A DNA stretch of 64,000 bases from an uncultured Rhizobium sp. (GTDB taxonomy: Bacteria > Pseudomonadota > Alphaproteobacteria > Rhizobiales > Rhizobiaceae), in assembly GCA_945952045.1 (NCBI GenBank), contig CAMFHE010000006.1, forward strand, positions 1 through 64,000. The letters run 5' to 3'. Below, one piece after another: positions 1 to 9,116 of the stretch (positions are counted from its first letter, which is position 1; every line of letters starts with the position of its first letter). Both the position numbers and the translations under genes were made by a program. A model generated the notes under the pieces. It was not told the DNA's origin and did no database searches. It worked only from the letters and a program-made list of their open reading frames with translations.

Positions 1-53
1 CGGATCTTCACGTTGTAGTCGACCACGCGCTTGACCGGGACTAGAATTTTCAT
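1..53 (-). CDS. etfB: Electron transfer flavoprotein beta subunit, N-terminal fragment cut by the window edge
   Basis: Only the first 17 codons are inside the window. They read MKILVPVKRVVDYNVKI on the minus strand, which is the highly conserved N-terminus of EtfB. EtfB and EtfA form the soluble FAD/AMP heterodimer that takes electrons from acyl-CoA dehydrogenases and passes them to ETF-ubiquinone oxidoreductase. A GGAG ribosome site lies just upstream of the ATG, and the gene starts 26 bases after the amidase stop, so it is probably the last visible member of the minus-strand catabolic operon. This fits the acyl-CoA dehydrogenase encoded at 6319-8073. EtfA would be expected beyond the left edge. 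The identification rests on a short but distinctive stretch. Confidence 0.8.
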   Translation of the reverse strand, partial: MKILVPVKRVVDYNVKI

Positions 54-79
54 GGGTTACTCCATTCCATGCAGCAGCG

Positions 80-1432
80 TCAGGCGCTGCCCAAAACTGA
101 CAGATGCTCGGCGATGGCGAGCAAACGATGCTCGGACCAAGGCGGCCCTATGACCTGCGCCGAGGCCGGCAGGCCGCCATCGTTTGACGGCAGCGGAAAT
201 GCCACGGCCGGACAGGCGGCGATATTCGCGATCGCGGTGAAATCGGCCTGGTTCGCAGGCGCAGGCGTCGCATGCGAAAATGCCCGTTGTGGCGCTGTCG
301 GCAACAGGATGGCATCGACCGCGCGTAAGGAAATCCGTGTCGCGTAGCGCAGAGCCTCGATCTCGCGGTAGGCATCAGCGACCCGCTCGCCACGCGCCGA
401 CCGGCCGTAATCGATCAGCTTGCGAAAACCGTCGGAAAAGCCGCTGCCGCCGCGATCGAGATCGGCGCCGAAGAGCGCCCCGCCTTCAGCTTCAGAGAGC
501 AGTAGGCCGGCCCGGCGTGCCTTGCCGGGATTCCAGCCGGGAATTTCGATCGGCTTGAGGGAAATGCCGGCCAGACGCAATCTGTCGAGAAAAGTGGAGA
601 AGCTTTCGAACACCACCGGCTCGCATTCCGCCAGTGCCGCATAGTCGGGCACGCCGAGCGTGATCGTGTCCGCCGAGGCTGCAGCGCCTTCCTGCCAATC
701 GGTGGGTATGTCGGATGTGAGAAGATCCGAAGGGTCGTTCCCGGCCATGACGGATATGGCGGAGCGAAGGCCATCGGGACCGGTGGCCAGTGGCCCGATT
801 GTGTCGAGTGTCCAGGAGAGATGCGACAATCCCCGACTGCTGAACAGGCCGCGCGTCGGCTTCAGCCCCCAGACGCCGCAATAGGCGGCGGGAATGCGCA
901 CGGAACCCATCGTATCGGTGCCAAGGGCAAGCGGCACGATGCCCGCGGCAACGACCGCACCCGACCCGCCGGAGGAACCGCCCGGCGTATGGCCTTCCGC
1001 CAGCGGGTTCTCGCAGCGTCCCCAGAAGGGATTGTCGGTGGTGGCGCCAAGCGCGCCTTCATGCATGTTGAGCTTGCCGAGGATGACGGCGCCGGCCGCT
1101 TTCAGCCGCGCGACGACAAAGGCATCCTCGACCGGCACGCGGTCGCGATAGAAACCGGTGCCATCGGTGGTCGCGACACCGGCGACGTCGATATTGTCCT
1201 TGATGGCGATTGGCACGCCATCGAGCGGACCGAGCGCCTGCCCGGCCGCGCGGCGACGATCGCTTGCCCGTGCGGCCGCACGGGCATTATCGGCATCGAC
1301 GGAGATGAAGATCCGGCTTCGGTCGTTCTCGGCCGCGATCCGCTGCAGCGATGTTTCGACCAGGGACTCGGCGCTTGCCTCACCGTCGCGAAGATCCGCA
1401 ACGATGGCCGAAAAATCGGCGCCTGCACTCAT
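80..1432 (-). CDS. Amidase signature family hydrolase
   Basis: A 450-residue amidase-signature enzyme, predicted to hydrolyse a carboxamide to the acid and ammonia in the cytoplasm. The Ser-cisSer-Lys triad can be read directly: Lys78 in AIKDN, cis-Ser153 in GGSSGGSG, and nucleophile Ser177 in GTDTMGSVRIP. The 24-residue spacing between the two serines matches the family. The usual DxGGS around the nucleophile is DTMGS here, a small departure. The start overlaps the stop of the CoA-ligase gene by ATGA, so the two are translationally coupled; that suggests the acid released may be activated to a CoA ester by the neighbour. It is not GatA: there are no GatB or GatC genes nearby and the context is catabolic. 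The substrate is unknown. Confidence 0.85.
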   Translation of the reverse strand: MSAGADFSAIVADLRDGEASAESLVETSLQRIAAENDRSRIFISVDADNARAAARASDRRRAAGQALGPLDGVPIAIKDNIDVAGVATTDGTGFYRDRVPVEDAFVVARLKAAGAVILGKLNMHEGALGATTDNPFWGRCENPLAEGHTPGGSSGGSGAVVAAGIVPLALGTDTMGSVRIPAAYCGVWGLKPTRGLFSSRGLSHLSWTLDTIGPLATGPDGLRSAISVMAGNDPSDLLTSDIPTDWQEGAAASADTITLGVPDYAALAECEPVVFESFSTFLDRLRLAGISLKPIEIPGWNPGKARRAGLLLSEAEGGALFGADLDRGGSGFSDGFRKLIDYGRSARGERVADAYREIEALRYATRISLRAVDAILLPTAPQRAFSHATPAPANQADFTAIANIAACPAVAFPLPSNDGGLPASAQVIGPPWSEHRLLAIAEHLSVLGSA

Positions 1433-2826
1433 GACGCGGCCTTGCGGTTGTCGATCAGGCGGATCGGCTTTTGCCGCACTTCGATCTGTGTCTTGGCCGC
1501 AAGTGCGCCGGGAGCGGACAGGACCACATTCATCTCGACGCCGAGACGGGCCTTGAGCAGGTTCTGATAGGGTTTGACGTCGGCATCGATTGCTCCTCGG
1601 GTCTCGACATGGACGGTCATGTCGTCACGTCCCTCCAGCCGGTCGACGACGCAGATATATTCGCTGAGCAGCTCCGGATGCTGTTCTGTCAGGATCGCGC
1701 CGATGCCGGTCGGGTAGATATTGATGCCGCGCAGCTTGACCATATTGTCGCTGCGGCCGAGGAAACCGGCCAGACGGCGGAATTTCAGGTCGAGCGGCGA
1801 ACTGTCGGTGAGGAATTTCGACACGTCATGGGTGTTGAAGCGGATGATCGGGAAGACGTCGTCCTTATAAAGGCAGGTGCAGACCATGTCTCCAGCCTCG
1901 CCGTCAGGAACCGGGGCACCGGTTTCGATATCGAGGATTTCGAGGAACTGGGCGTCTTCCTGGACATAGAGGCCAGCCTGATCGGGGCCTTCGCCGGCAA
2001 TCGCGCCGGTATCGCCGACGCCGTACCAATCATAGACCTTGGCGCCGCCCCAGGCGGCCGACATGCTTTCATGGCTTTCCGCGCCCATGTGACCGGTGAT
2101 GAACCGCACGGGAATATCCTTGCCCGGCTCCAGTCCCAGTTCGCGTGCAACCTCGGAAAGCCGCTTGATATAATCGCCGAAGCCGATGATGCCGGTCGTG
2201 CCGAATTCCTTCATTAGCATGACCTGATTGATCGACCGCGTCTCGACACCCGTACCGCCCGAGACCATCTGCGCGCCGATCCAGTGGAGGATAGTCTCAC
2301 GGACATAGTGGCCGCCATTGACCGGACCATGGCCGTAAACCGAATGGATCACATCCTCGTTGGTCATGCCCTGAAATGCATAGAGGCGGGCGAGCAGCAG
2401 GTTCTGGATCTCGCGGCTCTTCGGGCCATAAAGCAGCGGCTGCGGCTTGCCCGTCGTGCCGCTGGTGGTCTGGAAGATCAGGGGCGGGCGCTTGTCCTTG
2501 GGATAGGTATCGAGACCATGGAAGTCGCCGATCGGCGGATAGGCCTCGACGGAGGCCATGAGGTCGGATTTGGAGTAGCTCGGCAGCTTGACGATATCGT
2601 CGATCGAGCGGATATCCCCGGCTTCGATGCCTTTCGCCCCCCAGAGCCGCTTGTAGAACGGCACCTGCCAGGCAAACGTCATCAGCTTGAGGAACCGCCG
2701 GTTCTGCATGCTGCGCAGTTCATCGAGGCTGAGAGCCTTGACGCGCGCGACGAATTCGTCGGGGCGGCCGAATTCCGAGAGAATCTCGGCATAATTCATC
2801 GCATCGAAATAATTTGGCGGCGTCAT
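1429..2826 (-). CDS. PaaK-like AMP-forming acyl-CoA ligase
   Basis: A 465-residue adenylate-forming enzyme of the phenylacetate-CoA ligase type, expected to turn a carboxylate, ATP and CoA into an acyl-CoA. The P-loop-like motif TSGTTGKP lies at residues 121-128, the hinge motif GRSDNMVKLRG near residue 365, and a C-terminal lysine region (KTQIEVRQKP) follows. The length is close to PaaK (about 430-440), with a slightly longer N-terminus. It sits between an MmgE/PrpD gene and an amidase in one minus-strand operon. No paaABCDE ring-oxygenase genes are present, so phenylacetate itself is not implied. The substrate is probably an aromatic or alicyclic acid, but that is an inference. Confidence 0.82.
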   Translation of the reverse strand: MTPPNYFDAMNYAEILSEFGRPDEFVARVKALSLDELRSMQNRRFLKLMTFAWQVPFYKRLWGAKGIEAGDIRSIDDIVKLPSYSKSDLMASVEAYPPIGDFHGLDTYPKDKRPPLIFQTTSGTTGKPQPLLYGPKSREIQNLLLARLYAFQGMTNEDVIHSVYGHGPVNGGHYVRETILHWIGAQMVSGGTGVETRSINQVMLMKEFGTTGIIGFGDYIKRLSEVARELGLEPGKDIPVRFITGHMGAESHESMSAAWGGAKVYDWYGVGDTGAIAGEGPDQAGLYVQEDAQFLEILDIETGAPVPDGEAGDMVCTCLYKDDVFPIIRFNTHDVSKFLTDSSPLDLKFRRLAGFLGRSDNMVKLRGINIYPTGIGAILTEQHPELLSEYICVVDRLEGRDDMTVHVETRGAIDADVKPYQNLLKARLGVEMNVVLSAPGALAAKTQIEVRQKPIRLIDNRKAAS

Positions 2827-2857
2827 GGTTCGTTCCCGTTATCGTGAAAAGTGAAGA

Positions 2858-4192
2858 TCATAGATAGGATAGGAGCTGCGTCCGCAGGCCGACAGGGCAT
2901 CCGCCTTCGGCCAGGCCATGGGCTTGCGCAAGAAGACCGTCACGCGTGGAGCGACCCAGTCCCGCCCAGCTGGCGAGCGTGTGAAACTTGTCGATGATCG
3001 CGGTCTTGTCCATCGGATTTTCGGTATCGCCGAGCGCATCTGCGATGGTGGCGTCGAGACGCGCGCCATCGGCAAGCGTCACGGTGACGGATGCGCCGAA
3101 ATGCGCCGGATAGGCCTGCGTGAATTGTTCGCCCGCTGAAACCGTCGTCAAGCCGCGCAGGCGGACATAGTCCGCGCGGCCAAGAACCGCCGGGTCGAAG
3201 TCGTCGAGTTCTGGCAAACCCTTCGCGAAAACCACGGCGCATGCGTGTTGCAGGCTGAATTTGGCTTCGCCCGCGGTGACCGGCGACGGGCGATCGCAGA
3301 ACAAGATCGCATCGGCATAGGATCGGACGTCAATCGACTGGATGTCCCGGCCGGCCACCCGTGGTCGCAAGGCGAGTGCGGCGTCTATCACGGCATGGCT
3401 ATGCCGGCAGGCGGGCCAGGGTTTGAAGCTGGTCTCGCCGATGAGCCATTCGGCGTCCGGATCCGCAAATATCACTTCGGCATCGCCGTCGCGCGCCATG
3501 GCGGGGAAGAAGCCCTGCGGTCCCTCGAAAATGCGTTTCGGGCCCGTCAGTCCACGGCTTGCAAGCATGGCGGCCTGAACGCCGCGGCGCGTGGCTTCGG
3601 CGACATGCAGCGGCTTGGACATCACCGGCTCGTTGCGGCATTGCCATAGACCTCCGGCAAGCGTCATCGCATTGCCGAGCGCCCAGACGCGGCTGACGTC
3701 GTCGAGCTCGAGACCATGGGCGGCCGCCACGGCGGAGCCGACGCCGCCGCACGAGCCGGTATTGTGGAAGAAAGCATAGTGCCCTGCGCCAACGGAGCGC
3801 CCGAGACGGATCATCGCCTCGTATCCCATGATGACGGCATCGAGAAAGCGCCGGCTTTCGCCGGCGGACGCCACGGCAAGTGCTGCGGGTATCACCACCG
3901 GGCCGGGATGGAGCAGGGCGCTACGATGGACGTCGTCCATCTCAAGTATGCTGCCAAGGGAGCCAAACGCGAAAGCCATATTGGCACGGGAGGGCTCGCC
4001 GTGAAGCGGATCCTGGTCGCGAAAAATCGCCCCGACTTCCGTCTTCCGCCCCGCAAGCGCGCATCCCATCCAATCGATCAGATGCAGGACCGCCTTGTGA
4101 CGCGTTTCGTCATCAATGCTGCGTGCAAGAAGAGACACGAGGCGCTCACTGACGGTTTTCCCAATATTTTCATGGCATCCGCCGGTATTCAT
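2858..4192 (-). CDS. MmgE/PrpD family protein
   Basis: A 444-residue protein of the MmgE/PrpD fold, a family that includes 2-methylcitrate dehydratase, aconitate decarboxylase and iminodisuccinate epimerase. Supporting features are the helical N-terminus with HLIDWMGCALAG, the central GSCGGVGSAVAAA region, and the C-terminal domain with FKPWPACRHSHAVIDA and HFGASVTVTLADG. It is the first gene of the minus-strand operon that runs through the CoA ligase and amidase to etfB. Its start lies about 30 bases from a GntR-type operator (4219-4238), in the divergent region shared with the CoA-transferase gene. No methylcitrate synthase or isocitrate lyase relative is nearby, so a methylcitrate cycle is unlikely. 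A dehydratase, decarboxylase or isomerase role on an unknown acid is possible. Confidence 0.83.
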   Translation of the reverse strand: MNTGGCHENIGKTVSERLVSLLARSIDDETRHKAVLHLIDWMGCALAGRKTEVGAIFRDQDPLHGEPSRANMAFAFGSLGSILEMDDVHRSALLHPGPVVIPAALAVASAGESRRFLDAVIMGYEAMIRLGRSVGAGHYAFFHNTGSCGGVGSAVAAAHGLELDDVSRVWALGNAMTLAGGLWQCRNEPVMSKPLHVAEATRRGVQAAMLASRGLTGPKRIFEGPQGFFPAMARDGDAEVIFADPDAEWLIGETSFKPWPACRHSHAVIDAALALRPRVAGRDIQSIDVRSYADAILFCDRPSPVTAGEAKFSLQHACAVVFAKGLPELDDFDPAVLGRADYVRLRGLTTVSAGEQFTQAYPAHFGASVTVTLADGARLDATIADALGDTENPMDKTAIIDKFHTLASWAGLGRSTRDGLLAQAHGLAEGGCPVGLRTQLLSYL

Positions 4193-4218
4193 GCTTGTCG
4201 CTTACCCGAGATTACGCT

Positions 4219-4238
4219 AAATTTGTCCGGACATATTT
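4219..4238. promoter_or_regulatory. GntR-type operator, copy 1
   Basis: The perfect 10-base palindrome TGTCCGGACA lies at 4224-4233, flanked symmetrically by AAAT and ATTT. It sits in the 93-base divergent region between the MmgE/PrpD gene and the CoA-transferase gene. The same core recurs twice in the other divergent region at 10823-10971. The length and symmetry fit a dimeric GntR/HutC repressor, most plausibly the one encoded at 5554-6309. Confidence 0.7.
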
Positions 4239-4285
4239 TATGCCCTTGCGTTAGAATCGCAAGAGCCGGGGAGCAAAGAAAAGCC

Positions 4286-5539
4286 ATGCCGCATAAAAAA
4301 ACTGTGTCGGCGCGAACGGCTGCGCTGATGACGGAAGGCCAGGGGCGCATCTTCCTCGCGGGCTGCGCAAGCGAACCGCGCGCTATCTTGGAGGCCGTCA
4401 GGCGGGAGCCGGATGTGTGGCAGGCGCAGACATTGACCGGCACGTTCATCCCCGGGGTCAATGACGAGGATTTTTCCGCATTCGGCTTGGGCACCACGGT
4501 CGAGTCGATCTTCGCTACCAAGGGACTGAGGCTCGGCGCAACCAAGGGGCGGCTCGATCTTCTGCCGTTGCACTACAGTGCGCAATGGCGCCATCTCGCG
4601 ACGCCCGGCTGTGTGAAGATCGCCTATGTGGAGGTGCCGCCTCCGCGCAATGACGGCACGATCGGCTTGGGTATCAGCGCCGATTTCGTGCTTGCGCCGA
4701 TAGCGGCAGGCGCAAGGGTCGTGGGCGTCATCAATACCCGGATGCCGGATGTCGCCAATGGTCCTGTTCTGCCGGTTGACCGCTTCGCCGCCTTCGTCGA
4801 GGACGATCACGAGCTGTTCGCCTATGACGCCGGCGAAATAGATGCGGCCACCGCGATGATCGGGCAGCGGATTGCGGGGCTTCTTTCGCCGGGGGACACG
4901 ATACAACTCGGACTGGGCAAGGTGCAGTCGGCGGTGCTCACCGCGCTTGGCAATGCCGGCATGAAAGGCCTGAGCTTCCATGCCGGAATGATCTCGACGC
5001 CCATTCTCGACGCCTTGAACGCGAATGTTTTCTCGAAAGGCGTGACGACCGGGGTTGCACTGGGCGATCGTCGCTTTTACGACGAAATTGCCGCGCGCAA
5101 GGATATCCGTTTCGAACCTGTCGGCTATACACACGCGCAGACGACATTTTCTTCGATGGAGCGTTTCATTTCCGTCAATTCTGTGTTGGAAGTAGATCTT
5201 CACGGTCAGGCGAACGGGGAGTTTCTGGGAGGACGCCAGATCAGCGGGCATGGCGGTATGGTGGATTTCATCCGCGGCTCACGGGCATCCGGAACGGGCC
5301 TGTCTATTCTGGCGCTGCCGGCAACGGGCCGGAACGGTACGGTAAGCCGCATCGTTTCTCAGATTGCCGAAGGTTGCCCGGTTACGGTTGCGCGGTCGGA
5401 CGTCGATTTGGTCGTTACCGAATTCGGTGTCGCCGATCTGCGCTACGCCTCGACGGCGGAGCGGGCACGCCGCCTGACGGCCATTGCCGCGCCGTCTTTT
5501 CAGGGCGAACTTGAAGATGCCAGCAATCGCGTAGCATAG
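4286..5539 (+). CDS. Acetyl-CoA hydrolase/CoA-transferase family protein
   Basis: A 417-residue family I CoA-transferase of the acetyl-CoA hydrolase / 4-hydroxybutyrate CoA-transferase group. It would move CoA from a donor such as acetyl-CoA to a carboxylic acid, or hydrolyse an acyl-CoA. Family landmarks are IQLGLGKVQSAVL, NSVLEVDLHGQ with Glu302, GGMVDFIRGSRAS, and the C-terminal VVTEFGVADLRYAS. The open frame continues far upstream, but the ATG at 4286 (MPHKKTV) is chosen because the upstream part is antisense to the MmgE/PrpD gene and because the operator lies just before this ATG. The gntR gene follows 14 bases after the stop, so the two are probably co-transcribed. With a CoA ligase also present, the pathway has two ways of making acyl-CoA esters. 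Confidence 0.82.
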   Translation: MPHKKTVSARTAALMTEGQGRIFLAGCASEPRAILEAVRREPDVWQAQTLTGTFIPGVNDEDFSAFGLGTTVESIFATKGLRLGATKGRLDLLPLHYSAQWRHLATPGCVKIAYVEVPPPRNDGTIGLGISADFVLAPIAAGARVVGVINTRMPDVANGPVLPVDRFAAFVEDDHELFAYDAGEIDAATAMIGQRIAGLLSPGDTIQLGLGKVQSAVLTALGNAGMKGLSFHAGMISTPILDALNANVFSKGVTTGVALGDRRFYDEIAARKDIRFEPVGYTHAQTTFSSMERFISVNSVLEVDLHGQANGEFLGGRQISGHGGMVDFIRGSRASGTGLSILALPATGRNGTVSRIVSQIAEGCPVTVARSDVDLVVTEFGVADLRYASTAERARRLTAIAAPSFQGELEDASNRVA

Positions 5540-5553
5540 CGGGGGAATGGACG

Positions 5554-6309
5554 ATGAGCGCCAAGGACAACGACAAGCCGAGATACCTGGTGCTGAGCGA
5601 AGAATTGCAGCGGCGCATCGAAGGCGGCGATTATCAGATCGGTGATCTCCTGCCGACGGAAATCGAGCTTTGCGACGAATTCGACGTCAGCCGCTACACG
5701 GTGCGTGAGGCCTTGCGCAAACTGACCGAGAACGGGCTTGTCCAGCGCCGGCAGGGGTCGGGCAGCCAGGTTATCGCCACCAGACGTTCGGCGGCCTATG
5801 TCCATTCCATGCATTCGCTGAGCCAGCTATTTCAATATGCCAGCGATACGCGGTTTCACATCCACTCGACACAGGTGGCGGTGCCGGGCCGCAACTTCGC
5901 CGCCTACCTTGGCGACACGGCGGAAAAGCCGTGGCTGGTTGTCGAAGGCGTGCGTCAGGACACCAGAAACAATACGCCGATCTGCTTCTCGATCGTCCTC
6001 GTCAACAATCGTTTTGCCGATATCGAGCCCGATCTGCACCACCTCAATGGCGCCGTCTATGCCCTGATCGAACAGCGCTACGGTGTCGAGATCGCCGATG
6101 TCGAGCAGGAAATCCGGGCGGAACCGATCCCTCGGGCGGCCGCCAATGCACTTGGCGTTTCGGTCCGGCTATGGGCCGTGCGCGTGGTGCGCCGTTACAT
6201 CGATAGCAAGGGCGACACGATCCAGGTGTCGATCAACTATCACCGCGGCGACGATTTTTCCTATACGATGCATCTGAAACGGGAGCAGGGGCGCACGACG
6301 TTTCAATAG
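5554..6309 (+). CDS. GntR/HutC family transcriptional regulator
   Basis: A 251-residue regulator with an N-terminal winged helix (about residues 12-75; landmark LLPTEIELCDEFDVSRYTVREAL) and a C-terminal UTRA ligand-binding domain (about 95-245; landmark VNNRFADIEPDLHHLNGAVYALIEQRYG). A GGGGGA ribosome site precedes the ATG. It lies in the middle of the catabolic cluster, 14 bases after the CoA-transferase gene. It is the natural candidate to bind the three TGTCCGGAC palindromes at 4219, 10823 and 10959. GntR/HutC proteins usually repress and are released by a pathway substrate or intermediate. The inducer cannot be read from the sequence. Confidence 0.9.
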   Translation: MSAKDNDKPRYLVLSEELQRRIEGGDYQIGDLLPTEIELCDEFDVSRYTVREALRKLTENGLVQRRQGSGSQVIATRRSAAYVHSMHSLSQLFQYASDTRFHIHSTQVAVPGRNFAAYLGDTAEKPWLVVEGVRQDTRNNTPICFSIVLVNNRFADIEPDLHHLNGAVYALIEQRYGVEIADVEQEIRAEPIPRAAANALGVSVRLWAVRVVRRYIDSKGDTIQVSINYHRGDDFSYTMHLKREQGRTTFQ

Positions 6310-6318
6310 CCCTCCTGA

Positions 6319-8073
6319 CTAAATTGCGTGGTCGGGAATGCCGATCACCGTCGCGGCATCTGCTGTGATCGAGGCTTCCAGCGCGAGAGCCTGTGGCAGG
6401 ATGCGCTGGACGAAGAATGCGGCGCCGGCGTGAACGCGTTCCATCTTGATCTGGGCGGCATGGTCCCGACTGGCGGCCTCCATCCGCACCCACATCCAGC
6501 CAAGGCAGGTCAGCGCAAAAAGGCGGAGATAGTCGGTCGCGACCGCACCCGTCGCCAAAACGTCGTTGCCGAGCGACAGAAGATGTTCGGTTGTCGCTTC
6601 AAGCCGGCCGAGCACATCGCCGACGGGGCCGGCAATTGCCGGGTCCGTGCCGTCCTTTTCGATATCGAGGCGAATATCCGAAAAAAAGGCACGCACGATC
6701 GTACCGCCATCGGCTGGCAGTTTGCGCGTGACCAGATCCATGGCCTGCACGCCGTTCGTACCTTCGTATATCTGCGTGATGCGGGCATCGCGAACCAGTT
6801 GTTCCATGCCCCATTCCTGAATATAGCCATGGCCGCCGAATACTTGCTGGGCCGTGACGGTCGCCTCGAAGCCGAGGTCGGTAAAGGCGGCCTTGATCAC
6901 CGGGGTCAGCAGGGCGACGCGATTTTCGGCTTTTTGCCGCATACCGCCATCGGGGTGCCGGGTGGCGCGATCAAGCTCAAGAGCTGTCCACAGCGCAAAC
7001 GCGCGGCCGGCGCCGGTAAAGGCCCGGATGGACAGAAGCATGCGGCGCACATCCGCATGGGAGAGGATCGCTGCCGGTGTCTCGGCGCTCAAGGGGGAGC
7101 GCCCCTGTTTTCGCTCGATCGCGTAGGCCCGGGCTTTCTGATAGGCGGCTTCGGCAATGCCGAGGCCCTGAACGCCGACGAAAAGCCGTTCCGCATTCAT
7201 CATCGTGAACATGGCGTTGAGGCCGCGTCCGGCTTCGCCGACGAGATAGCCCGTTGCGCCGTCATAATTGACGACGCAAGTGGGTTGCGCATGAATGCCC
7301 ATTTTATGTTCGAGCGCGCCGATGTTGACGCCGTTGCGGGCGCCGAGCGAGCCGTCGGCTTCGACCAGGAATTTCGGCACCAGAAACAGGCTGATGCCCT
7401 TGACGCCGTGGGGAGCGTCGGGCAGGCGTGCAAGCACGAGATGGATGATATTGCCGCCAAAATCGTGATCGCCTGACGAAATGAAGATCTTGGTGCCGGA
7501 AATGCTATAGCTGCCGTCACCGATCGGTTCGGCGCGGGTTTTCAAGAGGCCGAGATCGGTGCCTGCGCCGGATTCGGTCAGCGCCATGACGCCGGTCCAT
7601 TCGCCGCTCGCGAGCTTCGGCAGATAGGTCGATTTCAAGCTCTCGTCGGCATGGGCATGGATCGCCTCCATCGCGCCCCGTGACAGGCCCGGAAAAAGGC
7701 TGAAGGAAATGCTGGCGGAGCTGACCATTTCGTCCATGGCGATCTGAAGCACGCGTGGCAAGCCCTGGCCACCATAGGCGGGATCGCTCGACAGCCCCGT
7801 CCAGTTGCCGGCGGCAAAGGCACGGTACGCATCGGCATAGCCTTTGGGCGTGTGGACGACGCCATCGACGAGGCTGGCGCCCTGCTTGTCGCCATTCAGG
7901 TTGATAGGGGCGATCACTTCGCTGCAGAGTTTGCCCGCCTCTTCCAGAACGGCGGTGGCGAGCTCGACATTGACGTCCTCACATCCGTCCAGCTCGGCCA
8001 GGGCCGTGTCCAGGTCGAGAACGGATTCAAGGATGAACCGCATCTCGTCGAGCGGGGGAGCGAAGATCGACAT
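6319..8073 (-). CDS. Acyl-CoA dehydrogenase, long form with C-terminal extension
   Basis: A 584-residue FAD-dependent acyl-CoA dehydrogenase, expected to introduce an alpha,beta double bond into an acyl-CoA and pass electrons to ETF. Family landmarks are VMALTESGAGTDLG, ISGTKIFISSGDHD, and QIYEGTNGVQ with the predicted catalytic Glu437. The chain is about 190 residues longer than classical 390-residue enzymes and carries the C-terminal helical extension seen in many proteobacterial long forms. The stop is 9 bases from the convergent gntR stop, with no obvious terminator between. The partial etfB at the left edge supplies the expected electron acceptor. Chain length or ring specificity is not predictable. 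Confidence 0.9.
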   Translation of the reverse strand: MSIFAPPLDEMRFILESVLDLDTALAELDGCEDVNVELATAVLEEAGKLCSEVIAPINLNGDKQGASLVDGVVHTPKGYADAYRAFAAGNWTGLSSDPAYGGQGLPRVLQIAMDEMVSSASISFSLFPGLSRGAMEAIHAHADESLKSTYLPKLASGEWTGVMALTESGAGTDLGLLKTRAEPIGDGSYSISGTKIFISSGDHDFGGNIIHLVLARLPDAPHGVKGISLFLVPKFLVEADGSLGARNGVNIGALEHKMGIHAQPTCVVNYDGATGYLVGEAGRGLNAMFTMMNAERLFVGVQGLGIAEAAYQKARAYAIERKQGRSPLSAETPAAILSHADVRRMLLSIRAFTGAGRAFALWTALELDRATRHPDGGMRQKAENRVALLTPVIKAAFTDLGFEATVTAQQVFGGHGYIQEWGMEQLVRDARITQIYEGTNGVQAMDLVTRKLPADGGTIVRAFFSDIRLDIEKDGTDPAIAGPVGDVLGRLEATTEHLLSLGNDVLATGAVATDYLRLFALTCLGWMWVRMEAASRDHAAQIKMERVHAGAAFFVQRILPQALALEASITADAATVIGIPDHAI

Positions 8074-8185
8074 CGGATATTTCCTGTATTCGAAAGGGAG
8101 CGCGGGCCATGCGACCCACGATGATTTGTCTAAAAAGGGCGTGTTTGTTTCGTTCTAACCTTGTGTTTTTGCAGCATTGTCCGAG

Positions 8186-8207
8186 GCCGAAGCGACACTG
8201 CTTCGGC
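8186..8207. repeat. Palindromic hairpin in the SDR / acyl-CoA dehydrogenase gap
   Basis: GCCGAAGC and GCTTCGGC form a perfect 8-base-pair stem with a 6-base loop. The adjoining AAATGCTCTAAA resembles short mosaic intergenic repeats that are frequent in rhizobial genomes. It lies in the 144-base gap between the SDR stop and the acyl-CoA dehydrogenase start. No T-run follows on either strand, so it is more likely a repeat or an mRNA-stabilising element than a classical terminator. Confidence 0.5.
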
Positions 8208-8217
8208 TGAAAATGCT

Positions 8218-9003
8218 CTAAAACGGGAATTCGGCACCGTTCATGGCAATCGCCTGGCCGCTGACATATTCGGCATTGTCGCTTGCCAGCCAGGAGACGG
8301 TGCGCGCGACATCGTCGGGCGTACCGAAGCGTCCCCAGGGGACGCTGGCCTTGAACCCCTCGATCACCTCTGCCGGCGTCTGGCCGGTGACCTTTGAAAA
8401 GCCAGTGGCGATGTCGTTCCAGAAGGGCGTTTCGATATGGCCGGGAACATAGCAATTGCAGCGGATCTTGTGTGGCGCGAGTTCGACGGCCAGCGACTGC
8501 GTCAGCATGATGATGGCGGCTTTCGAGGCGCAATAGGCCGAGAGGTTCGGCACGCCGCGCCGGCCGGCGCCGGAGGAGGCATTGATGATCACGCCGCCGC
8601 GCCCTTGTGAGACCATCTGGCGAGCGGCCGCGCGCGAACCGAGGAAGACGCTATGGAGATTGACCTCCGTCACCCGTTTCCATTCGGAAAACTCCATGTC
8701 CGTCACCGGTGCGATGGCGATGACGCCGGCATTGCAAACCATGACGTCGAGCCCGCCGAATGTCGTGACCACCTCGGCGACCGCCTTTTCGACATCGGCT
8801 TCATCGGTGGCGCTTGCGACGATGGATAGGAGATTGGTCGTGTCCGCAGCAACGGTCGGCTTGAGGTCGAGCGAGGCGACATTGGCGCCTTCCGCCAGCA
8901 TCCGCTTGACGATGCCGAGGCCGATGCCGCTTGCCCCGCCGGTCACGAGAACGTTTTTGCCGGCGTGAATCCGGTCCGATGGAACCTGCAGCGTATCGAC
9001 CAT
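8218..9003 (-). CDS. Short-chain dehydrogenase/reductase
   Basis: A 261-residue NAD(P)-dependent SDR. The nucleotide-binding motif TGGASGIG lies near residue 20, NAG follows near residue 93, and the catalytic Ser (NASSGAG) and YxxxK (YCASK) are present. It would oxidise or reduce a hydroxyl/keto group, for example a 3-hydroxyacyl-CoA, in the cytoplasm. The ATG at 9003 is chosen because AGGAG lies 5 bases upstream; an open frame continues to 9228 but has no homology-like features. It lies between the binding-protein gene and the acyl-CoA dehydrogenase on the same strand and probably belongs to the same degradation pathway. SDR substrate specificity cannot be assigned by eye. Confidence 0.87.
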   Translation of the reverse strand: MVDTLQVPSDRIHAGKNVLVTGGASGIGLGIVKRMLAEGANVASLDLKPTVAADTTNLLSIVASATDEADVEKAVAEVVTTFGGLDVMVCNAGVIAIAPVTDMEFSEWKRVTEVNLHSVFLGSRAAARQMVSQGRGGVIINASSGAGRRGVPNLSAYCASKAAIIMLTQSLAVELAPHKIRCNCYVPGHIETPFWNDIATGFSKVTGQTPAEVIEGFKASVPWGRFGTPDDVARTVSWLASDNAEYVSGQAIAMNGAEFPF

Positions 9004-9075
9004 GATTGCTCCTGGAAATGGTTTGCGGCGCCGGGGCGCTGACCGCCCTCGCGCAAACCGCAATCTGGATTGCAT

Positions 9076-9109
9076 GAAAAAGGGGCGCTCAAAAGATCGA
9101 GCGCCCCTT
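9076..9109 (-). terminator. Rho-independent terminator after the family-5 binding protein
   Basis: On the minus strand AAGGGGCGCTC and GAGCGCCCCTT form an 11-base-pair stem with an 8-base loop, followed by TTTTTC. It begins 8 bases after the stop of the binding-protein gene and separates it from the SDR gene, so transcripts of the binding protein should largely end here. Confidence 0.8.
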
Positions 9110-9116
9110 GACGCGA

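Noticed and set aside
3716..4285. 190-codon upstream extension of the CoA-transferase frame
   Set aside because: It is antisense to the well-supported MmgE/PrpD gene, has no family features and runs through the operator; the ATG at 4286 gives the normal family length.
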